Assembly (NCBI GenBank): GCA_022385755.1
Contig: MU278360.1
Span: 31,692 to 95,691, forward strand
DNA: 64,000 bases
Direction of reading: 5' to 3'
Source of the DNA: Trametopsis cervina
Taxonomy: Eukaryota; Basidiomycota; Agaricomycetes; Polyporales; Irpicaceae
Shown here: piece by piece, positions 43,219 through 53,207 of the stretch
Numbering within the stretch: position 1 is the first letter of the stretch
Layout of the letters: each line of letters begins with the position of its first letter
Notes under the pieces: generated by a model
Database searches by the model: none
The model's input: only the letters and a program-made list of their open reading frames with translations
What the model was told of the DNA's origin: nothing
Made by a program: the position numbers and the translations under genes

Positions 43219-43694
43219 CTTGTCTTGTTCTTTAAGAGGGTCAGCGCAGGAGCAGAGAGAGGACAGACGGCCAGCCAGACTCAAATTCTCCTTCGGCCGA
43301 CAAAAATAAAATATCTTATTATTAAAATTCTCTGACAGGGGCTGGGTACGCGCACGACAGGCCCCAATTAGGCAGTCTTCTATCAGATCGGCATCTCAGG
43401 CGCGATCGTCCCAGATCAGCCGCGCATCTGGTTATTTACCGAGAATCGCAATTGGCCTTAGCGCATTATTATTGCCGGCTGCTAACCCAAATGCGGCACA
43501 GACAAGTCTCACAGCGTGTTCTCAGCGTCGTGCCCTGGTATAGCAACGAACGCTGCATCTGTCGCGCTGTCCCAGCTTTGCCCTCGACCACCACATCGTT
43601 CTTGTCCCTCTTTTCTCGCACCTGTCATCAATGAGCAACAAGGAGCCAAGGAATCGTCACGCACAGCTGTACTCGGGGTTGGTACAGAGACATC
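43219..43694. other. Divergent promoter region
   Basis: Between two divergent genes. No other feature is recognised. Confidence 0.5.
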
Positions 43695-44315
43695 ATGTCC
43701 TTTAAACGTTCAGATGGTTCTGACGCGCTGCGACTCTACGCGTTTGCCAATCTCAGAGAAGTTAGAAAGAGTCTCGAGTCGGTTCGCAGCCACCAGACGT
43801 TCGACGAGACTGCCTCCATCGCAGAGAGCTTCATCGCTCCCCTCCCAGAGCCCAAGCTGCCCGACCTCGATCTGCCACAATCCGAATTCGACTTCGAGTC
43901 TATCTTGTCCTCGGTCATTGCATCTCCGGAGCCAGAGTAAGTCGAGACGTTTTTTCGTTCAATCTTCGTCGTTCAGATCTTCTTCATACGTTGCTTGACG
44001 TTGTTGACACTTCTTGCCAATGGTTTTTTGCGTACCCGTGTCCTGTCCTTTTTCGCGATCGAGCCAATGTGAGCTGGCATCTGACATGTATTGTTCCATA
44101 GGACAGAAAAAGTCAACAAACGGGCTAGCAATGTTCTGAAGCTTGCACAAGAGAACGCCAAATTGCAGGAAGAACTGAAGGCCATGAACGCGAGGCTGGA
44201 GGCTGCCGAACGGAGGCAGGCAGAGCTGAGGAGACTGGAGGCAGAGGCTGCTGCTGCTGCTGCTGCGAAGGGGGCTCAGAGCTCAGACTCGAGCTCTAAG
44301 CCAGCTGCATCATGA
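43695..44315 (+). CDS. Small coiled-coil protein, unknown function
   Basis: Two exons (43695-43936, 44102-44315) encode 151 residues. The N-terminal half (MSFKRSDGSDALRLYAFANL) is followed by an acidic linker. The C-terminal half is a predicted coiled coil (VLKLAQENAKLQEELKAMNA), then an Ala run and a Ser-rich end. The intron donor and acceptor keep frame (EPETEKVNKRAS). No family was recognised; a small complex subunit is plausible. Confidence 0.7.
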
Positions 44316-44835
44316 CTTATCATACCCGCTTCGCATTGTTAGGACATCGGACAGCCTCCTCGCCTGGATCATCACCAACTCATGATATTGCAAGTGTATA
44401 AACATAATCGTTCATTATTCTACCGCCTTTCTTTGCTTTTGCAATCTGCCCGGGTGCTGCTGCGTGTTTGATATGTTTTCTGACACGATGGTTGCTATCT
44501 GCTGACGCATGGTGTACACACTACTGCTAGCACGATGTAATAACACGCTACGCCGGGACCCTGTTTATTTTATGGTCAGTCACTGCACTATCATTCTGGC
44601 TGATCGCTGTGTCGAGATAGCAGAGCGATGCACCTCTGCTCACCGGACGGAACAGCATCCAAGGCAGCTCGGCACTCCCGGGTCGACGGTCCCAGGCCCC
44701 ACGGTTATGTGTGCCATCAGTGTCATCAAACATGATCCTGCCTTCTCTCTGCCCGCTCCTCATTTCTTTCGTCTTTTATCCCAAACCGCCACGACCTCGT
44801 AGCAAAACATCTCAAGAACACGACAATACGCGACC
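44316..44835. other. Intergenic region
   Basis: 3' flank of the coiled-coil gene and promoter of the oxidoreductase gene. No ORF is supported. Confidence 0.5.
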
Positions 44836-46546
44836 ATGACGAGCAGCCCTGGTACCCCGCGATCCGAGTCGCGCAGCATGTCAATTGATCCGTCTAAACT
44901 GATCCCGATGGACAAGTGCGCATACTAAACCCAGGGCGCACCTGTTACTGATTGTACGCGTTCGACATGCAGGACGTTTGCCTCTACGGGCAGCGGCGAC
45001 TTCAATGTCGTGTTCGTGGGTGCTGGGAACATCATGTTCGGTACGTTGCTCAAGATTACGTTTTATAAGATAAGTGAACCTCATGACCTCACCCAGGCTC
45101 GGATGAAGGCCCATGGAACCACTCGTTCCGTTTCGAACAGTACGCGTCTTTCAAAACCCACTAATCTCTCTCACACAAATAATCTCACAGCAAACTGGGC
45201 CCGCGCCTCAAGATCGTCGCGCTCATCGACCCGAACGTCGAACGCGCCACGGCCGTGCTCAAACAAAAATGCGAGACCTTTGTCCGCTCCGCCTACGAGG
45301 AGACACGCGTGTACCGCTCCCTGGACGAGTTCATCAAGGACCTGACACCCAACCGCGCGCCGCGCGTGTTCGTCGTCGGCAGCCCGCCCATGTTCCGTGG
45401 CACGCAGCTATCAGGACGCGACGTCGAGACGCAGATCGTCAAGAACTTCCCTGGGGTGGCGCTCTTCGTGGAGAAGCCCGTCGCTACCGGACCGGTGGGC
45501 GAGATGGAGGAGGCATTCAAGGTGGCGAAGTTCATTGGGGATAGTGGAACGGTTTGTTCGGTCGGGTACGTGTAGTGCGCCTACGTTTGACTGGTCAATA
45601 TGCTGATGGTGGGTGTAGGTATATGCTGAGGTACTTGAAGGCGGTCCAGATGATGAAAAAGATTATACAAGACAACAACCTGACTGTCATGGCCACCATC
45701 GCGCGGTATGCCACCGCATACGAGGCGATCGCGAAGCCCGACTGGTGGGACAAGACGAAGAGGTACATATCATATCTCCCCTACTGCCCTTGCATATCTG
45801 ACTGCTATTCGCACTTAACTAGCGCAGGCCCTATTATCGAACAGGGAACCCACTTCTGCGACCTCTCCCGCTACTTCGGCGGCGACGTCGAGATCCCCAC
45901 AGTCTCTGCGCACTCGTTGGAGTGGTACGAGGATGCAGGGAAGCTGTCCAAGATGTCCGTCGACGAGAGCCTCATTAAGCCAGAGAACAGGATTCCGCGT
46001 GTCACCGCTGCGACGTGGTATGTATCCCGTCCGATGTGGTTCTGCGAGAACATATACTGAACACGGGTATGCTTCGCAGGAAATACGCAAGCGGAGCGGT
46101 AGGAAGCTTGACCCACCTTGTGGCGCTGCAAGGACACGATTACAGCTGTGAGCTAGAGGTGTACGCCGATGGGTACCAGCTTAAGTAAGGCCCAGCCTCC
46201 GCTTACTCCTCGCGCCGTCTCTCTAATCTTTCCGCCGCCCAGGCTCGTGAACCCATACGTGCAGCCCATCCTGTATGTGCGCCGCCCGGGCAGCGACTTA
46301 GAGGAAACACACCGTTTCCCGGATGACGACCCCTTCTTCTCGGAGGTGTCCGTGCTGATCGACAACATTGAGGACATCGAGGAGGACCCGGAGACGTCTA
46401 CGATCCTTTCTTCTTTCGAGGGTCCGTATATGCCCTGGTTTCTGTTGTGCGCGATGGCTGATTGTGTTTGTGCAGATGCATGCAAGACGTACCAGCTGAC
46501 GTGGGCTATTCGCGAGGCCAGCGAGAAGAGCCGCAAGAAACAGTAG
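44836..46546 (+). CDS. Gfo/Idh/MocA family oxidoreductase
   Basis: Nine exons (44836-44915, 44973-45040, 45097-45139, 45191-45565, 45619-45762, 45823-46017, 46080-46184, 46243-46421, 46476-46546) encode 419 residues. The Rossmann start FNVVFVGAGNIMFG is at about residues 38-51. LKIVALIDPNVERA is the second nucleotide-contact strand, and ALFVEKPVATGPVGEMEEAF holds the conserved EKP motif with the catalytic Lys. The second half (GPIIEQGTHFCDLSRYFGGD) is the alpha/beta substrate domain, with the H-x-x-D-like pattern of the family. These enzymes use NAD(P) on sugars and related compounds; the substrate cannot be told from sequence. Confidence 0.88.
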
Positions 46547-46815
46547 ATGTTATTGTACTACCATTAGAGAAACCAAACAAGGATGGCCGTTGGGTAGAAA
46601 GTTATTTATGGTACAATGGAGGGCACAACTACCCTTTTTGCGATGTGTGGACAAAGGAAACAAGATGTGTGTATATACAATGAATGAGGAATGCAAGAAT
46701 GATCGTTGTCGTATTAGGGATTATATGCGTGTGTATCCTACCTGAGACGAAAGAGAAGCAATAATATGGTACAGTAAATCAATATGTCAGTATCAGTACA
46801 CCGTGGCTTGGGGTC

Positions 46816-47751
46816 TCAAATCGTGTAGCTCATCGGGCTATCCGTCTTCCTGCGTTTGACGTCGCTCCCAAGCGAGCTGGTCGGCGCCTTGGAGTTCGGC
46901 GTGCCACCGCCCTCCAAGGCCCGCTTCTTGCTCACTGGGGCCTTGGACTTGGACTTGTTCACATAAAGCGCCTCGTGATGCTGCTGGAGATGCGCCTTGA
47001 GCAGCGGCATGTTTTTGAAGGGTTTGTCGCAGATGAAGCAGTCTAGGTCGTGTTTGAGGAGAGGCTCGTATGTGCGTGGGTCTAGAGAAGCTTTCTGGAA
47101 AGAAGAAGCGTCAATCGAGCCGTACGGGAGGGAGGATCAGAAAGAGGTAATACGCACGTCCTTGAAGAAGGAGGGCACGGCGTCGAACCAGGACATGACG
47201 TCCTCGTAATGCAGGAAGAAGCCACGTTTGGGGTGGAAGGAGTTGTAGTGTTTCCTGTGCTTCATCGTCGGGCTGTGCAGGTCCGCGGAGAGGACGTGCA
47301 GATGAAGGTGGCTGCACACAACCGAACAAATGAGCACTGCCGCTCCACCTTGCGCACGCAGGCCGCAGACTCACTGCATCGACGGTACGGCATGGAACCC
47401 CAGCCAGACATCCCACGTCACCTGATAGCGGCTCATCATCTCCTTCCGGATGCGCTCTCTCTCGCTTTCAGCGTGCGCGCCCATCTCCCGCAAGATCCTC
47501 CTCGCCGTCTCGCGGCTCACGCCCGCCTTCTCGCTGCGCAGCAGCGATCGCAGGCTGTCGAGCACGTCGACCGTGAGTCCGTCCGCATCGCGCGGCCGCG
47601 GGAGGACCAGCGCATGGAAGATTGACTTGGGGTAGCGGTCGAGGATGGCGACGGTCGTGTCGGTGTGGCTGATGTACACTTCGGGTGAGATGCGCTCGGG
47701 TTTCTGGCGCGAGGCGTACGTGCGCAGGGCGAATAAGTCGGGCCCAGCCAT
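46816..47751 (-). CDS. HNT3: Aprataxin-like DNA adenylate hydrolase
   Basis: Three exons (47375-47751, 47158-47311, 46816-47094) encode 269 residues. The HIT-domain active site HHLHLHVLSADL is created across the first intron. SIFHALVLPRPRD is the usual upstream HIT strand, and HPKRGFFLHYEDV is typical aprataxin. A C2H2-type finger CFICDKPFKNMPLLKAHLQQH follows, then a basic Lys/Arg-rich tail with a likely nuclear signal. The enzyme removes AMP from abortive 5'-adenylated DNA ends left by DNA ligase. Confidence 0.93.
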
Positions 47752-48758
47752 CGCGGTTATTCTTCCGTAAGTGAGTTACGTTGTACGGTGCGCTTCGTCG
47801 GGTCCTGACAATATTTCGCACGGCGTGGACTCAGCTCGAAAGAGGATAGTTTGGAGAGGCTAGTGGGGGGTTGGCATGACGAGAGACTTGGGATGCCGTG
47901 CGCTTTTATACGTCGAGTGCGGTTCGATAGGCCAGACGAGGCCACGGTGGTTGTCAAAGAGGGAAAGCGCATTGATTGGCGAAACCTTCGCCTCTGCTCG
48001 GACGCGCAGGCACGCGCAAAGGAAAGGGAACTTTCGAAAAGACGAAGCGCAAACAAACGCCCTTAAGCATGGGATGCCGTCACCCCGCACGTGATCGTGT
48101 TGGAAGGGGTATCTGAGCTCGACCTCGCCAGAACGCTTTTTCTTCGGGCTACCACCCACCTCCTCTTCTCTAATTTTGCGCTCTCGCTTGTATTATTCTC
48201 TCTGCTTCTGATGTGAGACTTGGCGTTGCGATATATGGATTTGGCTTTACCTGGCTGTCAACCCCCAGTGGTATACAGGAGCCCCCGACAACCGGGGCTC
48301 ATAACCTGTTAGAGTTTTCAGGTTATGAACCTCGACTGTCGACACCTCCTGAATATTGCACTCTTTATTCAAGCAAACCATTCTGCTATGCATGAAAGAA
48401 AAGGAATCGTTGCATAAGAAAGCCAGATAAGTTCCCACACCCGCTCGATATCCTTGACCTGGGAAGGGCCCGACCTCTCGCATTCCGACATCCTGCAACA
48501 TCGACAGTGTCTATCAATCTTGCTTCTGCTGTGCGTTCAGCACACAGATGTCCTCGTCGGCCGATTTCCCTCCGATATGTCCCAGCGGACAGCTGTGTGA
48601 CCTCGGAGTCACCGCACCCAACTACAGCACTAGTACGAGTTCTCATAATTCGTCACTATCACACACACGGCTACACGAAATCCAAGCATCATCATCTGAG
48701 TCTTTCGGCTCCTACACGGCAGATCAGTTTGGGGAATCTATACTTAAACGTTCAAACG
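47752..48758. other. Divergent intergenic region, 1.0 kb
   Basis: This region separates HNT3 (-) and the methyltransferase (+). It contains two adjacent perfect hairpins at 48279-48327. No gene is supported. Confidence 0.5.
48279..48327. repeat. Pair of adjacent inverted repeats
   Basis: GAGCCCC (48279-48285) pairs with GGGGCTC (48294-48300), and CATAACCTG (48300-48308) pairs with CAGGTTATG (48319-48327). They could be a regulatory palindrome pair, an RNA structure or a short mobile-element relic. Confidence 0.55.
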
Positions 48759-49939
48759 ATGGGGCTCGTCCTCGCGTTATCTACAAAACTCCTACCACAA
48801 CACTCATCTCGTACCATCTTCTCGAACCCACACCGGTTCAGGGGATTTGCATCTGGCAGAATGGCATCAAACGTATTCGAGGTTGCTGCGAAGGGCTTCG
48901 GGACTGGCACGAACGAGCTGTACGACAGGTACGTCCCCTCCCACCTCGCGATCTTGTCGCCACCCCATCCGCAGCTCACCTTCCTCCCTAAACGCATAGA
49001 GCCCGCCCGTCTTACCGTCCTGAGGCGCTCGCCCACATCCGCAAAGCGATCCGCGGTTCAGCACCGCTGAACGTCCTCGAGTTCGTCCCCACCTTGCTGT
49101 ACACCCTCCCCTATCTCTCCTCTGACACGACGACAGACTCGGCGCAGGCACAGGCATTTTCACGCGTGCCCTGCTCGCGCACCCAGACTGGGCCTCTGCG
49201 ATCGGCACCTTGCGCGCCGTCGAGCCCAGCGCGGGCATGCGCGACCAGTTCTCCAAGACGGTGAACGACGCGCGCGTGAGCGTCGCGGAGGGCACGTTCG
49301 ACACGACTGGTGTCGAGGACGGCTGGGCTGATCTCGTCGTCGTTGCGCAGGTGAGCAAATGTCCGCGTGTGATATCTTGTGGGTTTGCTTATGGCTTTTG
49401 TTGGTAGGCGTTCCACTGGTGCCCGGACTACGACAAGGCATCGCGCGAGTTTGCGCGCGTGCTGAAGCCTGACGGGATCGTCACGCTCATCTGGAACCTC
49501 GAAGATCGGTACGCTCCTCTCCTTCCATCCTTAATCCGTCGCCCCTCTCCTAACTAGCTTTCGTTTGTCTATTTATAGTGATAGCGCCACCTGGGTCGCT
49601 CAGCTGCGCGACACCATCGAGCCGCACGAGAAGGGCACTCCCCAATTCCGTCTCGAGCGCTGGCGCGCGACGTTCTCCACGGCGGGCTACACGGAGAACT
49701 TCGAGCGCGAAGAGGAGACGCAGTTCGCGTACAAGTTGCTCGGGACGGAGAAGATCGTCGTCGACCGTGCGCTGAGCAAGAGCTACATCGCCATTCTGCC
49801 TGAGGACGAGAAGAGCAGGGTCGTGGAGGCCGTCAAGGGCATCGTGGCGAAGGGTGATGGTAAGGTGTGGACGGACGAGACGAAGGGCGAGTTTGAGTAT
49901 CCGTACAAGACTTGGGTAATTGTCGCCAAGAAGAAGTAG
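48759..49939 (+). CDS. SAM-dependent methyltransferase (type 11)
   Basis: Five exons (48759-48928, 49000-49080, 49137-49350, 49408-49508, 49579-49939) encode 308 residues from the first ATG, or 274 from the internal ATG (MASNVFEVAAKG, 48861). NELYDRARPSYRPEAL and LNVLELGAGTGIFTRAL form motif I. LRAVEPSAGMRDQF, DLVVVAQAFHWCPDYDKASR and IVTLIWNLEDRD are the following family motifs. The extra N-terminus (LSTKLLPQHSSRTIFSNPHR) resembles a mitochondrial presequence. Substrate unknown; relatives include yeast Crg1-type small-molecule methyltransferases. Confidence 0.88.
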
Positions 49940-50303
49940 GGGCGTGTGGGGTATAAGAATAGAAAGTCAACAGAGGGACCAAGTACGTATACAAAGCACG
50001 GCCAGATGTAACCGACAGAATATGGTGTATAAATGCAGATGTAGAGTTCATCATCTCTCCTGCTAAAGAGCCAAGATTGTAGGGGAGCTGCTATAAATAA
50101 GCAGAAGCATGAGAGCAATTATTTATATCGCTGGACGCTTCGCCCATAATTTCTTCGGACATCTCATTTGCTCGACACCCGCATCCCCATGATCCCTTGA
50201 GTTTAACGCCACAAAGACGGGCGCCAACATCCACGTGCGAAATTAGCATACAGCTTCTCTGCGTTGAGGACGACTCAGACCTCCAGCGACCACAGCAGCA
50301 CAG
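49940..50303. other. Intergenic region
   Basis: 3' flank of the methyltransferase gene and promoter of the RRM-like gene. Nothing distinct is seen. Confidence 0.5.
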
Positions 50304-51191
50304 ATGTCTCAACAAATTCCACGCACCGTCGCGCGCGCGATACGAGCTGCAAGAGAGACAGGTGCGCATTAACTGCAACTTTAACCTCACGACCCCCGCC
50401 TCGCTCACCCGCCGCGCCGTGCTACAGATGTAGCCCGTCACGTCCACCTACGCAACGTCCCTAAGACTGTGCTGCCCAACGACCTCTGGCGACTCTGTGC
50501 GCGTGCAGAGATAGAGAACGTCGAGTCTGGTGCGTTACCCTCATCCTTACTACACCCTCATGTGTTGACGATCGCCACCGCCAACCGCGCAGTGGACATC
50601 GACTACGAAAACCTCGAGCCGACAGGCTCCGCCTGGATCACGCTCACCGCCTCCGACTTCGTCCCCAACGTTATCCGCAAATTTCACACAGGCATCTACC
50701 TCGGCGCATCGCGCGTCACCGCCTCGTCTGAGCCTCTCAAGGCCGCCAGGTTACTCAGTCGTAGCCGTGGCGAGCGCGGGCGCGAGCAGGCCGCTGCGCG
50801 CGGTGTCATTGGAAGCGGGCCCTCTGCTGGCGTGACGGGCGGCGCGCGGAATGTGTGTCTGTCGGGGTTCCCTGCGACTATGCCTGTGGAGGCGATCAAG
50901 ACGTACCTCAAGAGCTTCAAGCTGGCGGGGACGGTGCCGGGGGAGAAGGAGGTGCTCAAGCTAGAGCCGTACGTCGTCGCTCATTCGTTGTTCTCATCCA
51001 TTTGGTACTCACTGTGTTGACTTGACGGCGGTAGGGCATCGAAGGAGGTATTCAACACGAGCGCACGGTTCCTTGTCCGGCTCGCGTCGTCCTCCGAGGC
51101 ACACCGGCTCGTGCGCAAGCTGCACGAGACGGATTACGACGAGGTAGCCCGGGAGCGAAAATGGCGCATCAAGGCGCATATCGTATATTAG
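50304..51191 (+). CDS. Mitochondrial RRM-like protein
   Basis: Four exons (50304-50361, 50428-50529, 50593-50968, 51035-51191) encode 230 residues. The basic N-terminus (MSQQIPRTVARAIRAARETD) is a likely mitochondrial presequence. RNP-like strands follow: VARHVHLRNVPKTVLPNDLW near residue 20, then a second candidate at GARNVCLSGFPATMPVEAIK near residue 140. The C-terminus is strongly basic (RKWRIKAHIVY). An RNA-binding role in mitochondrial gene expression is inferred from these features; no specific family name is claimed. Confidence 0.75.
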
Positions 51192-51321
51192 GGTCTCTAC
51201 CTACGTCGGGCCCCCTACCTACCACAGCTAGAGCATAAGTACTAGTACCGCGCATTAATCATAATAATACATCTTGCACAAACAACAGCAGAAGCGACAG
51301 AGTACAGTCGCATAGAGTGTG

Positions 51322-52264
51322 TTACATGCGCTCTGCGTCGTGGTCTGCTTCGTCCAGTCGTGCCCGGTTGCCCTGCGCAAAAAGAGAAAAAGTCAGTCCA
51401 ACGAGTAGTGCATACGGTAAGGCCACCAGTAGAGCCACGCACCATCCGCTCGTTATCCCCCTCGTCCTCCGGCGACCGTGCCCTCTTACCCTTCCTCTCC
51501 GCCGCCGCGCCCTCACTCGCCTTCCAGTCTCCTCCTCCGCCCGCCACAGCCCCAGGACCAGTCTCCGCATCCATGTACCTCTCCTCGACCTCCCTCCTCC
51601 TCTCAATCTCGAGCCGCTGCGCCTGTGCACCCCATCCGCCCCGTCCAGGGTCGTAGTCCGCACGGTGCTCGTCTCGCACCTGCCCCCCACTCTTCCCGCG
51701 GCCGAACTGCCGTCCCTCGCGGTACCCGAGGTCGAGGTCGCACCGGATGATGCGCTCGTCGAGCTTTGTGCCGCTGACGTATCGTAGGCAGGCGAGGGCC
51801 TCTGCGTGTGAATAGTATTCGACGAAGCAGAACCCGCATGGTGTTCTATTAACGGAGAGGAGGTGGGGCACTTGTGAGTAGAGGGTTTGGGAGAAGAGGA
51901 GTGGACATACCGGGTGTTGCGGTCGAGCCCCATAATGATACGTTTTATGCCGCCGCCCTCTTCGGGGCTCGCACATTTTGAGAAGAGCTCATAGATTTGC
52001 TCTTCCGTTGTGAAGAAGCTCAGGTTGCCAATCTGGACGAAACCGCTGTCAGCACTCTCACACACATAGCGGGCGTACGCCACAGCTCTAGCGAAAAAAA
52101 CCAACACGCCAAGTGTAGAACAGGGAAAGGCAAAAAGGAATAGGGGCACTCACGTATAGCGTAGTCGACTTGGACAGCAACTCATTCTGCTTCATCCGGT
52201 CCACCCTCGCCTGCGAGTCCTTATAGTTCGACGGCTGGTCGAGAGGCGAGACGACGTGCGCCAT
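51322..52264 (-). CDS. CBC2: Nuclear cap-binding complex subunit 2 (CBP20)
   Basis: Four exons (52154-52264, 51911-52032, 51443-51845, 51322-51372) encode 228 residues. The RRM has RNP2 LYIGNLSF and RNP1 GFCFVEYYS, with the family-specific [18 protein letters not shown] and [20 protein letters not shown], then [15 protein letters not shown]. This matches CBP20 closely. It binds the m7G cap together with CBP80 and links capping to splicing and export. The C-terminal 70 residues are longer and more charged than in animals. Confidence 0.95.
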
Positions 52265-52500
52265 CGCTTATCTCCTTCTCCTCTTTTGTGCCTTTCGCTG
52301 TGCCTTTTGGTAATGGGTCCCGGGAGAACGTGGCACGGCGACGCTGGGCGTGGTAGCGGAAGAGGTTGCGAGTGTCCGTAAATGAGAGTTCAATTGCAAT
52401 GATGTAGCCGGCGTCTAGCCAAACATATCCAGCCAAATTCCTCCCGGATCTCTTTCTCCTCAAACCACCGGAGTGCGTCCTGGTGAGCACACTGGCCACG
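52265..52500. promoter_or_regulatory. Divergent promoter region (CBC2 / COA8-like)
   Basis: 236 bp between divergent start codons. No specific box is recognised. Confidence 0.4.
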
Positions 52501-53091
52501 ATGTCCTCACGTACACTCCTCCGCGTTGCTCGTCCACCGTTTGCAAGCTCTAGGGCACCCACTCGTTCATTCCAGAGCACGGCCCTGCGCCGTGACCTCG
52601 TCGGTCCCAACGACCCCATCTCAAACCTCCGCCCAGTCATCTACGACGACGCCGTACCCACTCCTCCAGACGACGTCCGCCACCCATACTCCCTGCGCGA
52701 GTTCCGTGGCGACACGCGCGAATACCAGTGGAGGCTCCAGAGACAGGAGCTCGACGCGTTCAATCACACCTTTTGGACAGACGTGCGTGCGCCCTCCTCC
52801 TTACCTCAGAGTAACCTACTTATAATATACTCTCCGATTGTATATACTAATGGTAAACAGAGCAACACCCGGTTCGAAGCGGCGAAAGAATCCTTTCTCA
52901 GCAGCCTCCCCGAGTCGTGCACCGAAGACGACAAGGAGCACGCGCTCGCCACCTTCTATCGCAGCTGGCTGCTCCAGGAAGAGCCCCGCCAGCGCGCATA
53001 CAACGCCGAGTGGCAGAGACGCAACAACGCGAACATAGTCCTTGGCGCAAAGCTGCAGTACAGAAAGTTCATGGCCCGCTTGGGCTTTTAG
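52501..53091 (+). CDS. Cytochrome c oxidase assembly factor 8-like protein
   Basis: Two exons (52501-52782, 52861-53091) encode 170 residues. The N-terminus (MSSRTLLRVARPPFASSRAP) is a typical mitochondrial presequence. The mature part follows the COA8/APOPT1 pattern: LVGPNDPISNLRPVIYDD, then YQWRLQRQELDAFNHTFWTD, SNTRFEAAKESFLSS, LATFYRSWL and YNAEWQRRNNANIVL. COA8 supports complex IV assembly in the matrix. The 78-nt intron has no stop and keeps frame, so unspliced RNA would add 26 residues; homology supports splicing. Confidence 0.85.
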   Translation: MSSRTLLRVARPPFASSRAPTRSFQSTALRRDLVGPNDPISNLRPVIYDDAVPTPPDDVRHPYSLREFRGDTREYQWRLQRQELDAFNHTFWTDVRAPSSLPQSNLLIIYSPIVYTNGKQSNTRFEAAKESFLSSLPESCTEDDKEHALATFYRSWLLQEEPRQRAYNAEWQRRNNANIVLGAKLQYRKFMARLGF

Positions 53092-53207
53092 TCGACGTTG
53101 TAAATAGTACAGGTGTGCTCGTCGCAATACATCTAATGTCCAGAACCCATCGCTCATATGCCCCCACCTTTCCCGCGCAAACTAAGTTTCGTCATTCAAC
53201 TTGGAGC

